In this document: positions 41,035 to 48,960 of the stretch, piece after piece | Layout of the letters: every line of letters starts with the position of its first letter | How positions within the stretch are numbered: position 1 is the stretch's first letter | Program-made: the position numbers and the translations under genes | Notes under the pieces: model-generated | What the model was told of the DNA's origin: nothing | The model's database searches: none | What the model saw: the letters and a program-made list of their open reading frames with translations, nothing else | Assembly (NCBI GenBank): GCA_050031985.1 | Contig: JBNAIG010000025.1 | Location: forward strand, 62,001-126,000 | Length of the DNA stretch: 64,000 nt | Reading direction: 5' to 3' | Source: SZUA-368 sp028533045 | GTDB taxonomy: Bacteria; Spirochaetota; Spirochaetia; DSM-2461

Positions 41035-42257
41035 TCCGCTATACCTGTTCCAGCTGCGGTAAGAGTTTTGAGAGCGAGGCGATTGTCTATCGATGCGAAA
41101 GCTGCGGGGGAGATGACGCCGCTGGATACCAGAAAGGGAACCTCATGGTGGAGCTGGATAAAAGTAAGGTGGGCGGTGACTTAAAACCCGGATCGCCTAT
41201 CAATCCCTTTGATCTGCTCCCCGGCGGATTTCCCCTGGCCGAGTGTCACAAGCTTTTCCCCGTGGGGAATACTCCGGTTCTGCCCTTGGGCGGCTTGGAG
41301 AAGGAGGGAGCTCCCAAAATATTCGGAAAGCTGGACAACCTGAATCCTTCAGGCTCTTTGAAGGACAGGGCCTCCCTTTTCGTGGCGGCCCAGGCGAAGT
41401 ATTACGGTTCGGACAAGGTGGTTCTCGCCTCCACCGGTAACGCCGGATCCGCCATGAGCTGCGCCGGCGCCGCCCTGGGCCTGGACATTGTTCTCTTTGT
41501 GCCCGCCGCAGCTCCCCTGGAGAAGCTGGCCCAGTCCCTCTTTTACGGGGCCCGTGTGATCCCTGTGGACGGCACCTACGACGATGCCTTTGGTCTTTCT
41601 ATCGAGTACTCCCTGGATCAGGGGGGGATAAACCGTAACACCGCTTACAATCCCCTTACCATTGAAGGAAAAAAGACCGCCGCCCTGGAAATTTACAACC
41701 AGTTTGCCGGTAAGATTCCCGATGTGATCTATGTTCCCGTGGGGGACGGAGTCATTCTGACCGGTCTCTTTAAGGGTTTTGAAGATTTACTGTCCCTGGG
41801 GCTGATAGAGAAGATGCCCAGGTGTATCGCCGTTCAGGCAAAAGGGAGCAACTCCATTGCCCGCAGCTTAAAAGAGGGGAGAGAGATTCCCCTGGAGAGC
41901 AGCGCCACCCTGGCCGACTCCATCTCCGTATCCTCCCCGGCCTGCGGTTCCCTGGCCCTGGACTATCTGAAAAAGACCGGCTCCTGGGCCGTAGAATTGT
42001 CCGACGAGGAGATCCTTATTGCCCAGGCCGAACTGGCTCGGAAGACCGGTGTATTTGTGGAACCCTCCAGCGCGACAACCTGGGGTGCTTTGAAGAAGGA
42101 TATGGAAGCCGGGCATATCTCGTCCGATGAGACGGCCCTTCTTTTGTTGACCGGTTCCGGTTTTAAGGATATGTCCGCCGTAAAGGGACAAATTGAGATA
42201 CCCAAGGCTCTGCCTCCCCGGCTGGGCCCTGTGATTGATTTTTTGTCCAAAGCTTAG
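41031..42257 (+). CDS. Second fold-type-II PLP enzyme with zinc ribbon (threonine-synthase-like)
   Basis: A 408-residue PLP enzyme related to threonine synthase and cysteate synthase. It begins with a Cys4 zinc ribbon (YTCSSCGKSFESEAIVYRCESCGG), then the PLP Lys in NPSGSLKDRAS (about residue 112), STGNAGSAMSCAGAALG, PVGDGVILTGLFKGFEDL for phosphate binding and LLLTGSGFKD near the end. TTG 41031 overlaps the upstream stop (TTGA), so both PLP enzymes are made together. They may run consecutive steps or form a complex; neither substrate is known. A strong terminator follows. Confidence 0.9.
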   Translation: MIRYTCSSCGKSFESEAIVYRCESCGGDDAAGYQKGNLMVELDKSKVGGDLKPGSPINPFDLLPGGFPLAECHKLFPVGNTPVLPLGGLEKEGAPKIFGKLDNLNPSGSLKDRASLFVAAQAKYYGSDKVVLASTGNAGSAMSCAGAALGLDIVLFVPAAAPLEKLAQSLFYGARVIPVDGTYDDAFGLSIEYSLDQGGINRNTAYNPLTIEGKKTAALEIYNQFAGKIPDVIYVPVGDGVILTGLFKGFEDLLSLGLIEKMPRCIAVQAKGSNSIARSLKEGREIPLESSATLADSISVSSPACGSLALDYLKKTGSWAVELSDEEILIAQAELARKTGVFVEPSSATTWGALKKDMEAGHISSDETALLLLTGSGFKDMSAVKGQIEIPKALPPRLGPVIDFLSKA

Positions 42258-42264
42258 ATATTAC

Positions 42265-42297
42265 AAAAGCCCCGAGGAGACCCGGGGCTTTTTTTAG
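42265..42297. terminator. Bidirectional rho-independent terminator
   Basis: AAAAGCCCCG (42265-42274) pairs perfectly with CGGGGCTTTT (42283-42292), followed by more T. It ends the ygeY operon (+) and yhhQ (-). Confidence 0.92.
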
Positions 42298-42309
42298 TAT
42301 TAAACTCGC

Positions 42310-43038
42310 TTAAGCCGCTTCCTGCTCGGCTATCTTGGCCCGGGGGGAAACCCGGCTCATAAGGTAGAGGAAGGGAGTATCGATCAAGGCGGCAATGTAC
42401 TTCACAATGAGGGTTGTGATGATGATAGAGCCGGCGATTTCGATAGGGAAGATTCCCGCCAGGGCAAATCCCAGAGTCACTAAAAGGGTGTCGACCAGCT
42501 GGGAAATCATGGTGGAACCGTTGTTCCGAATCCACAGGGTTTTGCTGCTGCCGTCCCATTTTCTGATTCTGTCGTAAACCAGAACGTCCAGGCTCTGGCT
42601 AATGAAGTAAACCAGATTTCCGATCAGTACGGCCTTGAAGGTTCCCCCGTTTACGGCAAAGAACAGGTTCAGGGCGCTGTTAAAGTCGCTGCTGTAGTCC
42701 ATTCCCTGGAAGAGGGTGGCAATAAACATAATCAGGATAAAGGATATGTTGGCAAAGATAGAGAGGTGTACCGCGTTGCGGGCGGCTTGGGCTCCGTACT
42801 TCTCATTCAGCAGGTCCGTGGCTAGAAAGATTCCGGCAAACATTACATTACCCAAAGTCGCTTCCAGCTCAAAGAGCCCGAAGTTAAAGATAACACCCTT
42901 ATTTACCTGAATGTTGGCGGCAATAACACTAAGGACGATGTAGGCCAGAATGCCCTGTTTGCCCCAAAAACGAAAGACCGTGGCGATCAGTGCGAAGTTG
43001 ACAATCGCAAAGATCAGAAATACCATAAGATTACTCAT
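42310..43038 (-). CDS. yhhQ: Queuosine precursor transporter YhhQ/QueT-like (VUT family)
   Basis: A 242-residue membrane protein with six or seven helices and the VUT/DUF165 signatures FAGIFLATDLLNEKYGAQAARNAVHLS and FISQSLDVLVYDRIRKWDGSSKTLWIRNNGSTMISQLVDTLLVTLGFALAG. YhhQ imports preQ0/preQ1 for tRNA queuosine synthesis. AGGAG stands before ATG 43038 and is part of a preQ1-I-like element, which fits this function. It lies between two purine operons but is separated from them by a terminator. Confidence 0.93.
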   Translation of the reverse strand: MSNLMVFLIFAIVNFALIATVFRFWGKQGILAYIVLSVIAANIQVNKGVIFNFGLFELEATLGNVMFAGIFLATDLLNEKYGAQAARNAVHLSIFANISFILIMFIATLFQGMDYSSDFNSALNLFFAVNGGTFKAVLIGNLVYFISQSLDVLVYDRIRKWDGSSKTLWIRNNGSTMISQLVDTLLVTLGFALAGIFPIEIAGSIIITTLIVKYIAALIDTPFLYLMSRVSPRAKIAEQEAA

Positions 43039-43044
43039 TTTTAT

Positions 43045-43081
43045 CTCCTAGTTTTGATTCGCAGGATGGTTACGAACTGCG
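43045..43081 (-). ncRNA. PreQ1-I-like riboswitch upstream of yhhQ
   Basis: On the minus strand: CGCAG (43077-43081), 12-nt loop TTCGTAACCATC, CTGCG (43060-43064), then the A-rich tail AATCAAAACT ending in AGGAG (43045-43049), which is the yhhQ ribosome binding site. This matches the class I preQ1 layout: a 5-bp stem, a 10-12-nt loop with GTAACC as in the Thermoanaerobacter tengcongensis aptamer, and an A-rich tail that pairs back through GG. Ligand binding would hide the ribosome binding site. Its location before a preQ1 transporter supports the call. Confidence 0.68.
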
Positions 43082-43158
43082 GCTGTTCAAAGACAGCAAA
43101 GATGTTATATGGTAAATCTTTAGGAATTACAAGTGCCGGAAAGGGCAAGAGAGGCAAA

Positions 43159-43851
43159 ATGGTCAGATATAGCGTGATTAATAGGAAGCTTAAGCGGGAA
43201 ATCGTTCTTTTGAAGGGCCGCCCCTGCCTTTGGGGCCGTTGCCGCTTTTGCGATTATATAGAGGACAATTCTCCCGATGACGAGGGGAACCGCCGTCTGA
43301 ACGACGAGGTGCTGGACCGGGTGACCGGAGAGTTCGGCGTTTTGGAAGTGATTAATTCGGGGAATATTTTTGAACTGCCCCAGGCGACTCTGGACAGAAT
43401 TAAGGAGCTGACCCGGGAGAAGGGGATTCACACCCTTATGTTTGAAGCTCACTGGGTATACCGGAAGCAGCTGACCGCCCTGCGGGAGTTCTTTGGGACT
43501 AACTGCATGGCCCTAACCGGGGTGGAAAGTTTTGACCGGGATTTTAGGGAGGGGGTTCTGAACAAGGGCTGCCCTTTTTGTTCTATTGAGGAACTTAAAA
43601 GCTACTTTGATTCGGTCTGTCTCATGGTGGGAGTGGAAGGGCAGAACCGGGAAATGATTGCCCGGGACATAGAGATAGCCCGGGAAAACTTTGACCACTT
43701 TACGGTTAATGTCTACGTGAACAACACTACCCCGATTAAAGCTGACCCTGAGCTGATTGACTGGTTCCGGGAGGAGTACGCCTGGCTTGAGGATTATGAA
43801 AAGTGCGATGTCCTGTGGAATAATACGGACTTTGGGGTAGGAGGAGACTAA
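43159..43851 (+). CDS. Radical SAM protein with CX4CX2C cluster motif
   Basis: A 230-residue radical SAM-like protein. I start it at ATG 43159, since AGAGG lies 5 nt before it and an upstream TTG frame (43054) would run through the yhhQ leader. The cluster motif is CLWGRCRFC (about residues 22-30), one residue wider than the usual CX3CX2C. EVINSGNIFELP and LMVGVEGQNREM follow, with an extra CPFC near residue 140. No SPASM or B12 domain is present. It is divergent from yhhQ, and its stop overlaps mocA by TAATG. A queuosine-salvage role (QueL-like) or a role in the molybdenum cluster are both possible. Confidence 0.82.
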   Translation: MVRYSVINRKLKREIVLLKGRPCLWGRCRFCDYIEDNSPDDEGNRRLNDEVLDRVTGEFGVLEVINSGNIFELPQATLDRIKELTREKGIHTLMFEAHWVYRKQLTALREFFGTNCMALTGVESFDRDFREGVLNKGCPFCSIEELKSYFDSVCLMVGVEGQNREMIARDIEIARENFDHFTVNVYVNNTTPIKADPELIDWFREEYAWLEDYEKCDVLWNNTDFGVGGD

Positions 43852-44417
43852 TGGAGGCTGTTATTTTGGCCGCCGGCCTCTCCTCCCGGGCGGGGGATTT
43901 TAAGCTGGCCTGGCCCATAGAGGGGAAGCCGCTCCTAGTTCGTCAGGCGGAATTATTTGCCGGTGTTTGCGACCGGGTTTACGTAGTGGCCGGCCACTGG
44001 CTGAATGAAGTTCGGGAGCTGGTTCGGGACTGTCCCCGGGTAGAAGTAGTGGAAAATCCCGATTATCTTGAGGGCATGTTCTCTTCCGTACAGGCAGGTG
44101 TGGCCCGGGTGACCGGGGATTTCTTTATCTGCCCCTCCGACTATCCCGCCATCGCTCAAGAGACTCTTGCCGCTCTTGCTGGAGCCTGGGGCCAAGTCCG
44201 CATCCCCACCTTCGACGGTCGGAGAGGGCACCCTCTTTTTATGACGGCCGACTGCCAAGCTATTATCGCCCAAGAACCCCGGGACTCCAATCTCAGGAAT
44301 ATCATCAACCGCCTTGGCTTTACCGGGGTTCCTGTGAATGACGAGGGTATTCTTCACGACATCGATACCAAAGAGGACTACCGGAACTACCAGGAACGTT
44401 CCCGGAGGAGAGAATAG
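43851..44417 (+). CDS. MocA/MobA-like molybdopterin nucleotidyltransferase
   Basis: A 188-residue nucleotidyltransferase with the N-terminal VILAAGLSSRAGDFKLAWPIEGKPLL loop, VEVVENPDYLEGMFSSVQAGV and FFICPSDYPAI (Mg-binding Asp). The size and the AGLSSR motif fit the MocA/YgfJ group that makes molybdopterin cytosine dinucleotide, the cofactor form used by xanthine-dehydrogenase-type enzymes in many bacteria. It overlaps the radical SAM gene and is followed directly by the NTPase gene, in an operon ending with ssnA. It would supply both molybdenum hydroxylases in this island. Confidence 0.88.
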   Translation: MEAVILAAGLSSRAGDFKLAWPIEGKPLLVRQAELFAGVCDRVYVVAGHWLNEVRELVRDCPRVEVVENPDYLEGMFSSVQAGVARVTGDFFICPSDYPAIAQETLAALAGAWGQVRIPTFDGRRGHPLFMTADCQAIIAQEPRDSNLRNIINRLGFTGVPVNDEGILHDIDTKEDYRNYQERSRRRE

Positions 44418-44915
44418 ATGGTTACCATAATCACCGGGGAGCTGCACCGGGGAAAGACCACCCGGGTAAAGGAGCTTCTTAAAACCATTCCCGATGCCCG
44501 GGGCTTTGTGACGGAAGTTGTTTTTGCAGGGGAGAAACGGCTTGGCTATGATTTGAGATTTATAATCGGAGGGGAACCGGGGCTAAGGACTCCCTTTATG
44601 CGTTTGATTGATGATGCTAAAAGAGTGGGGCTTTCCCCGGAGGCCGTTCAATACCAATTGGGAAAGTACGTCTTTTTTAAAGAAGCCTTTGACCGGGCGG
44701 AAGGGCAGATTCAAGAGATCCTGGAAAATCCTCCTTCCACTATCGTCATAGAGGAGTTGGGCTTTTTGGAGAGGGACAAAAAGGGCTTCTATCCCCTCGT
44801 ACGGGCTGTATTGGACTCAGAGGCGGATCTGATCACAGCGGTCCGGACCTCCACTCTGCCGGGAATTATAGAGGCCTTTGCACTGGACGATTACCGGCTT
44901 ATCGAAGTAAGCTAG
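44418..44915 (+). CDS. Small P-loop NTPase of the molybdenum hydroxylase cluster
   Basis: A 165-residue nucleoside-triphosphatase related to the THEP1/DUF2478 group. Walker A is GELHRGKTT (residues 8-16), and Walker B is TIVIEELGFLERD at about 110. It starts at ATG 44418, the base after the mocA stop. Proteins of this kind sit in molybdenum-cofactor and molybdate clusters, where they are suspected of acting in cofactor insertion or nucleotide handling; this is unproven. Confidence 0.82.
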   Translation: MVTIITGELHRGKTTRVKELLKTIPDARGFVTEVVFAGEKRLGYDLRFIIGGEPGLRTPFMRLIDDAKRVGLSPEAVQYQLGKYVFFKEAFDRAEGQIQEILENPPSTIVIEELGFLERDKKGFYPLVRAVLDSEADLITAVRTSTLPGIIEAFALDDYRLIEVS

Positions 44916-44936
44916 AAGGGTCCAAAGGAGAATGAA

Positions 44937-46247
44937 ATGAAGGCCATCAATCACGTTAATACCTACGATTTTCAGAACTATCACAGCAACCGTTATCTTG
45001 TCTTTGACCATAAAATCGTTCATACCGGTCCGGCGGAGGATCTTCCCAAGGTCCTGGCCCAGTATAACATTCCCGAAGATAAGGTTATTGACGGCAAGGG
45101 CAAACTCCTTCTTCCCGGTCTGGCTCTCTGCCACACTCACATCTACTCCACCTTTGCCCGGGGGCTCGCGCTTCCCTTTAATCCGAAAAACTTTGTGGAG
45201 CTTCTGGAGCAGCTCTGGTGGAAGATCGACGGGGCCCTGACCAAGGAAATGGTCTACTCCAGCGCCCTCGTCTCCGGTCTGGGCTACATACGAAACGGTA
45301 TCACTTCCGTGATTGACCACCACGCCAGCGGCAAGGATATTTTGGGGACTTTGGCTCAAATTAAGCGGGCCCTGGTGGACGATTTGGGACTGCGGGGCAT
45401 GTCCTGCTTTGAGACCTCCGACCGATTCGACATTTCCTCCTGTATTAAGGAGAATATTACCAATCTTGAATCGTCCCAAAGGGGAGAGTGGGGCGGCCAC
45501 TTTGGCATGCACGCCTCCATGACCCTCTCCGATGATTCCTTAAGGGAGATCAAAAAGAGCCTGGGAGACTATCCCATTCACATCCACGTGGCCGAAAGCA
45601 CCATGGATATGGAGGACTGCCTTAGCCGCTCCAAGATGACTCTGATCAAACGGCTTGATAAATTCGGCCTGATTAATAGGGATTCCCTGATTGTCCACGG
45701 CATCTATCTGGATGATGAGGAGATGGAGCTGATTGCCGAAAGGGGGGCTTACATGGTCCTTAATCCTTCGAGCAATATGAATAACGGGGTGGGCCTTCCG
45801 GACTACAAAAAGATGAAGTCCCACGGGCTCAAGGTTCTTTTGGGGAATGACGGGATGAGTTCCGCCGTGGTTAACGAATGGCAGCACCTTCTGGTGGGTA
45901 TGCATCACCGTTACCAAGACCCCACCGCCTTTGGTTTGGATGATCTGGGGGCGATTATTAATAATGGTTACGACTATCTGAACGGCGTTTTAGGGACGAA
46001 ACTGGGCCGATTGGAGAAGGGCTATGAGGCGGATTTCCAGCTGCTCGACTATAATCCTCCCACCCCTCTGGACGGGGATAACGGGTTGGGCCACCTCTTT
46101 TACGGCCAGGCCTTTGCCTTCCGTCCCAGTCACCTGTGGGCCAAGGGGGAGTTAAAGCTGAAGGATTACCGGCTCCTGGCCGATGAAGAGGCCATTCATG
46201 AACAGAGCCGGGTACTCTCTACTCAGCTCTGGGAGTCGCTCCGGTAA
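44937..46247 (+). CDS. ssnA: Putative aminohydrolase SsnA
   Basis: A 436-residue amidohydrolase, length as in E. coli SsnA (about 440). The metal-binding HxH is in PGLALCHTHIYSTFARG; a later His and the acidic ligand appear in HIHVAESTMD and GNDGMSSAV. SsnA is a fixed member of YgfK/XdhD/YgeW clusters and probably opens or deaminates a ring intermediate of purine breakdown. Its last 25 bp overlap the convergent 2Fe-2S subunit gene. AAAGGAGAATGA leads into ATG 44937. Confidence 0.94.
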   Translation: MKAINHVNTYDFQNYHSNRYLVFDHKIVHTGPAEDLPKVLAQYNIPEDKVIDGKGKLLLPGLALCHTHIYSTFARGLALPFNPKNFVELLEQLWWKIDGALTKEMVYSSALVSGLGYIRNGITSVIDHHASGKDILGTLAQIKRALVDDLGLRGMSCFETSDRFDISSCIKENITNLESSQRGEWGGHFGMHASMTLSDDSLREIKKSLGDYPIHIHVAESTMDMEDCLSRSKMTLIKRLDKFGLINRDSLIVHGIYLDDEEMELIAERGAYMVLNPSSNMNNGVGLPDYKKMKSHGLKVLLGNDGMSSAVVNEWQHLLVGMHHRYQDPTAFGLDDLGAIINNGYDYLNGVLGTKLGRLEKGYEADFQLLDYNPPTPLDGDNGLGHLFYGQAFAFRPSHLWAKGELKLKDYRLLADEEAIHEQSRVLSTQLWESLR

Positions 46248-46699
46248 AAGGCGGCCGCCGCTTCCACGGCGTCGATAATCTGCTGGTAGCCGGTACAGCG
46301 GCAGAGATTGGGTTTAATCGCCTTGCGAATCTCATCCCGGCTGGGGCTGCTGTTCTTTAAAAGGAAGGCATGGGCTGTGAGTACCATGGCGGGGGTACAA
46401 AAGCCGCATTGTATGGCTCCGTGGTCCAGAAAGGACTGCTGCAGGGGGTGGATATTTCCCTCCTCATCGGACATGCCCTCAATGGTGATGACCGATTTTC
46501 CTACCATGTCGCTCACTTTTTTTATGCAAGACTTGACCGGTTTCTCATCAATGAGGATAGTACAGGCCCCGCAGGCTCCGGTGTCGCAGCCGTTTTTGGC
46601 CCCGGTCAGGCGAAGATCTTCCCTTAAGTAGGTAAGGAGTTTCTTATCCTTGTCTTTTTCCTCTATTTCAACGTCTTTTCCGTTAATTGTTGCTCTCAT
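46223..46699 (-). CDS. Molybdenum hydroxylase 2Fe-2S subunit
   Basis: A 158-residue iron-sulfur subunit of the xanthine dehydrogenase/aldehyde oxidoreductase family. A plant-type ferredoxin cluster is bound by GCDTGACGACTILID with the later Cys of KPVKSC, and the second cluster by CGFCTPAM and CRCTGYQQIID. It carries electrons from the Mo-cofactor subunit encoded just upstream (TAATG overlap). No FAD subunit gene belongs to this operon, so electrons must pass to another partner, plausibly YgfK. Confidence 0.95.
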   Translation of the reverse strand: MRATINGKDVEIEEKDKDKKLLTYLREDLRLTGAKNGCDTGACGACTILIDEKPVKSCIKKVSDMVGKSVITIEGMSDEEGNIHPLQQSFLDHGAIQCGFCTPAMVLTAHAFLLKNSSPSRDEIRKAIKPNLCRCTGYQQIIDAVEAAAAFYRSDSQS

Positions 46700-48960
46700 T
46701 ATTTCATTTCTCCCGCCAGTTCTTTGGCTTTGATAGGGTAAGCGTTACAGCGGCAGCCGGTGGCCGCATAGACCGCATTGGCCGTGGCGGCCGCAGCGAT
46801 TTCCAGGGCCGGTTCACCCACTCCCTTGGCTCCGGTGGGGGAGTTGGGGTCGTGGTTTTCCACTATCTCCGTATGGAACTCGCCCACGTCGGTGGCCCGG
46901 GGAATGCGGTAGCGGTTCAGGTTATCGTGCTTGAGCCGCCCGTCCACAATGTTCAAATCCTCCATGACCGCCATGCCGTATCCCTGGGTGAATCCCCCGT
47001 AGATCTGGCCTTGAAGGTATTCGGGGTTGATCGCTTTGCCAATGTCGTGGACCGCATAGACATCCAGGAGCTGAATCTTCCCGGTGGCCTTATCTACTTC
47101 CACTTCGGCAATCTGGCAGGAGTAGCCCCAGGTAAAGTAGGCGTTCCCCTTACCGGTCTCCTCATCCCAGGACACTTTGGGAGCCTGGAAGGAGCCGAAG
47201 GCGTAGGGGTAGTCGCAGTTCAGGAACAGCTGATGCATGGCCTCTTCCCAAGTCAGAACCGCCTCATCGGTCTTACCATAGACCTTATCGTCCTTAAATC
47301 GGACTTCATCGACCTGACATTCCAGTTTATTATGGAGGGACTGGGCTATGATTTTCTTGAGGTTTTTCACTCCGTTGGCCACGGCGCCTCCGCCCATCAG
47401 GGTGCCCCGGGAGGCTACGGTGGTGCCCCCGTCGGGAATGTGTGAGGTGGAGGGACGGCAGTAGCGAATGCGCTCCTTGTTAATCCCCAGCTCCTTGGCC
47501 AGGATCAGAACCATGGCCGCCTCCGCCCCCTGCCCGTTCTCATGGACTCCGGTCTCCAAAAGGACCGAACCGTCGAACTGGCAGTTGATAATGGCGGAGC
47601 AAAAGTCCATTCCTTCCGCTCCCAGGCTGCATCCACGGTAGCTAATGGCCATGCCAATACCGTAGTTCTTCCCGTCCTTTTGGCCCCGGTCGTTGGCCCG
47701 GCTCTTCCGGGAGTAGTCGGAGAGCTTCAAAGCCTTATCCATCACCTCTTCCATACTAACCACATGGTTATCCAGCTTCTGGGAGGTAATGGTTTCGCAG
47801 CCCTGGGTGACCATGTTGGCCCGGCGGAATTCTACCGGATCCATTTCCAGCACTTGGGCGCACTCCTCAATCCACTGTTCAATGGCGTAGTTAACCTGTA
47901 CCGCCCCAAAACCCCTGTAGGCTCCGGTAAAGACATTATTCGTATGAACCCCAAAGGTATCGCAGTGAACGTTGTCCACCTGGTAGGGGCCGCAGCACTG
48001 TACGGTGGAGCGCCAGGTTACCCAGGGGGTTACCGAGGTATAGGCCCCGCCGTCGGCCACAAAGCGGGCGTCCACAGCGTGGATTTTATTCCCCTTCAAG
48101 CCGATTTTATAATACATATTGTAGGGATGTCGCTTGTAGCTCTCCTTCATGGACCACTCCCGGTCGTAAACCATTTTGACCGGACGGCCGCAGAGATGGC
48201 AGGCCAGAGCCGTACGGGCGCAGACAATGGCAATGGTGTCGTCCTTCCCGCCAAAACCGCCTCCCACGGGGGTTCCCACTATTTCCACATCCGCCAGGGG
48301 ACGTCCCAGCAAGGCCGCCACAAAGCGCCGGGTAGAAAAGGGGTGCTGCATGCCCCCGTACACTTCCATGACACCGTCGGGACGCTCCTGGCAGAGGGAG
48401 GATTCCACCTCCATGTAGGCGTGTTCCACCGCAGCGGTGGTGTAGTCCCGTTCAAGAATATGGTCGCACTCGGAAAAGGCTTCGTTTATATCCTTACCTC
48501 GGCGTATCTTATGCTGGTTGATTATATTGCTTCCCTTGGAGGGGTGAATCAGGTTTTCCGTCTCTTCCATGGCCGCTATCGGGTCAAAAAGAGGGGGATG
48601 TTCCTCCACTACGGCTTCAATGAGGGTTGCCGCCGTCAGGGCTTCCGGGCGGCTTTCGGCCACCACCAGGGCCAGTACGTCCGACTCACAGCGGATCTTG
48701 TCCACGGTGAGCATGGCGTAGTCTTTGTGGATTTGTCCGAACCGGGCTGCGCCGGGAACGTCTTTGGAGGTAATGACTCGCACCACACCGGGGCAAGCCG
48801 CCGCCTCTTCCAGGCCGGTGTAGCCCAGAATCTTTCCGTGAATATATTTTTGAGAGTAAACCGGCACGGCGTGGAGCATGTTCTCCACAAAGAGGTCGTC
48901 GGTGAATTTCGCTTTTCCCGTGACCTTGGCCACTCCGTCGTTTCTCCAGGCATTTGACAT
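46699..48960 (-). CDS. Molybdenum-cofactor subunit of a xanthine-dehydrogenase-like enzyme
   Basis: A 753-residue catalytic subunit. Seen are the substrate-channel start GVAKVTGKAKFTDDL, the cofactor loop GTPVGGGFGGKDDT, GAYRGFGAVQVNYAIEQ and the catalytic Glu in GAKGVGEPALEIAAAA. E. coli XdhD is about 956 residues because it carries a fused 2Fe-2S domain; here that domain is separate. Expected reactions are hydroxylation of purines (hypoxanthine, xanthine) or the reverse. Members of YgfK-linked clusters are suspected to use a labile selenium cofactor; no selD/yqeB/yqeC gene is in this window. AGGAGGAAAGAAATA precedes the ATG. Confidence 0.94.
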   Translation of the reverse strand: MSNAWRNDGVAKVTGKAKFTDDLFVENMLHAVPVYSQKYIHGKILGYTGLEEAAACPGVVRVITSKDVPGAARFGQIHKDYAMLTVDKIRCESDVLALVVAESRPEALTAATLIEAVVEEHPPLFDPIAAMEETENLIHPSKGSNIINQHKIRRGKDINEAFSECDHILERDYTTAAVEHAYMEVESSLCQERPDGVMEVYGGMQHPFSTRRFVAALLGRPLADVEIVGTPVGGGFGGKDDTIAIVCARTALACHLCGRPVKMVYDREWSMKESYKRHPYNMYYKIGLKGNKIHAVDARFVADGGAYTSVTPWVTWRSTVQCCGPYQVDNVHCDTFGVHTNNVFTGAYRGFGAVQVNYAIEQWIEECAQVLEMDPVEFRRANMVTQGCETITSQKLDNHVVSMEEVMDKALKLSDYSRKSRANDRGQKDGKNYGIGMAISYRGCSLGAEGMDFCSAIINCQFDGSVLLETGVHENGQGAEAAMVLILAKELGINKERIRYCRPSTSHIPDGGTTVASRGTLMGGGAVANGVKNLKKIIAQSLHNKLECQVDEVRFKDDKVYGKTDEAVLTWEEAMHQLFLNCDYPYAFGSFQAPKVSWDEETGKGNAYFTWGYSCQIAEVEVDKATGKIQLLDVYAVHDIGKAINPEYLQGQIYGGFTQGYGMAVMEDLNIVDGRLKHDNLNRYRIPRATDVGEFHTEIVENHDPNSPTGAKGVGEPALEIAAAATANAVYAATGCRCNAYPIKAKELAGEMK

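Noticed and set aside
43054..43158. Upstream TTG start for the radical SAM gene
   Set aside because: It would translate the antisense of the preQ1-I-like element; ATG 43159 has its own ribosome binding site.
48176..48957. Long frames antisense to the Mo subunit gene
   Set aside because: They mirror the conserved molybdenum subunit and give low-complexity His/Gly-rich peptides without start signals.
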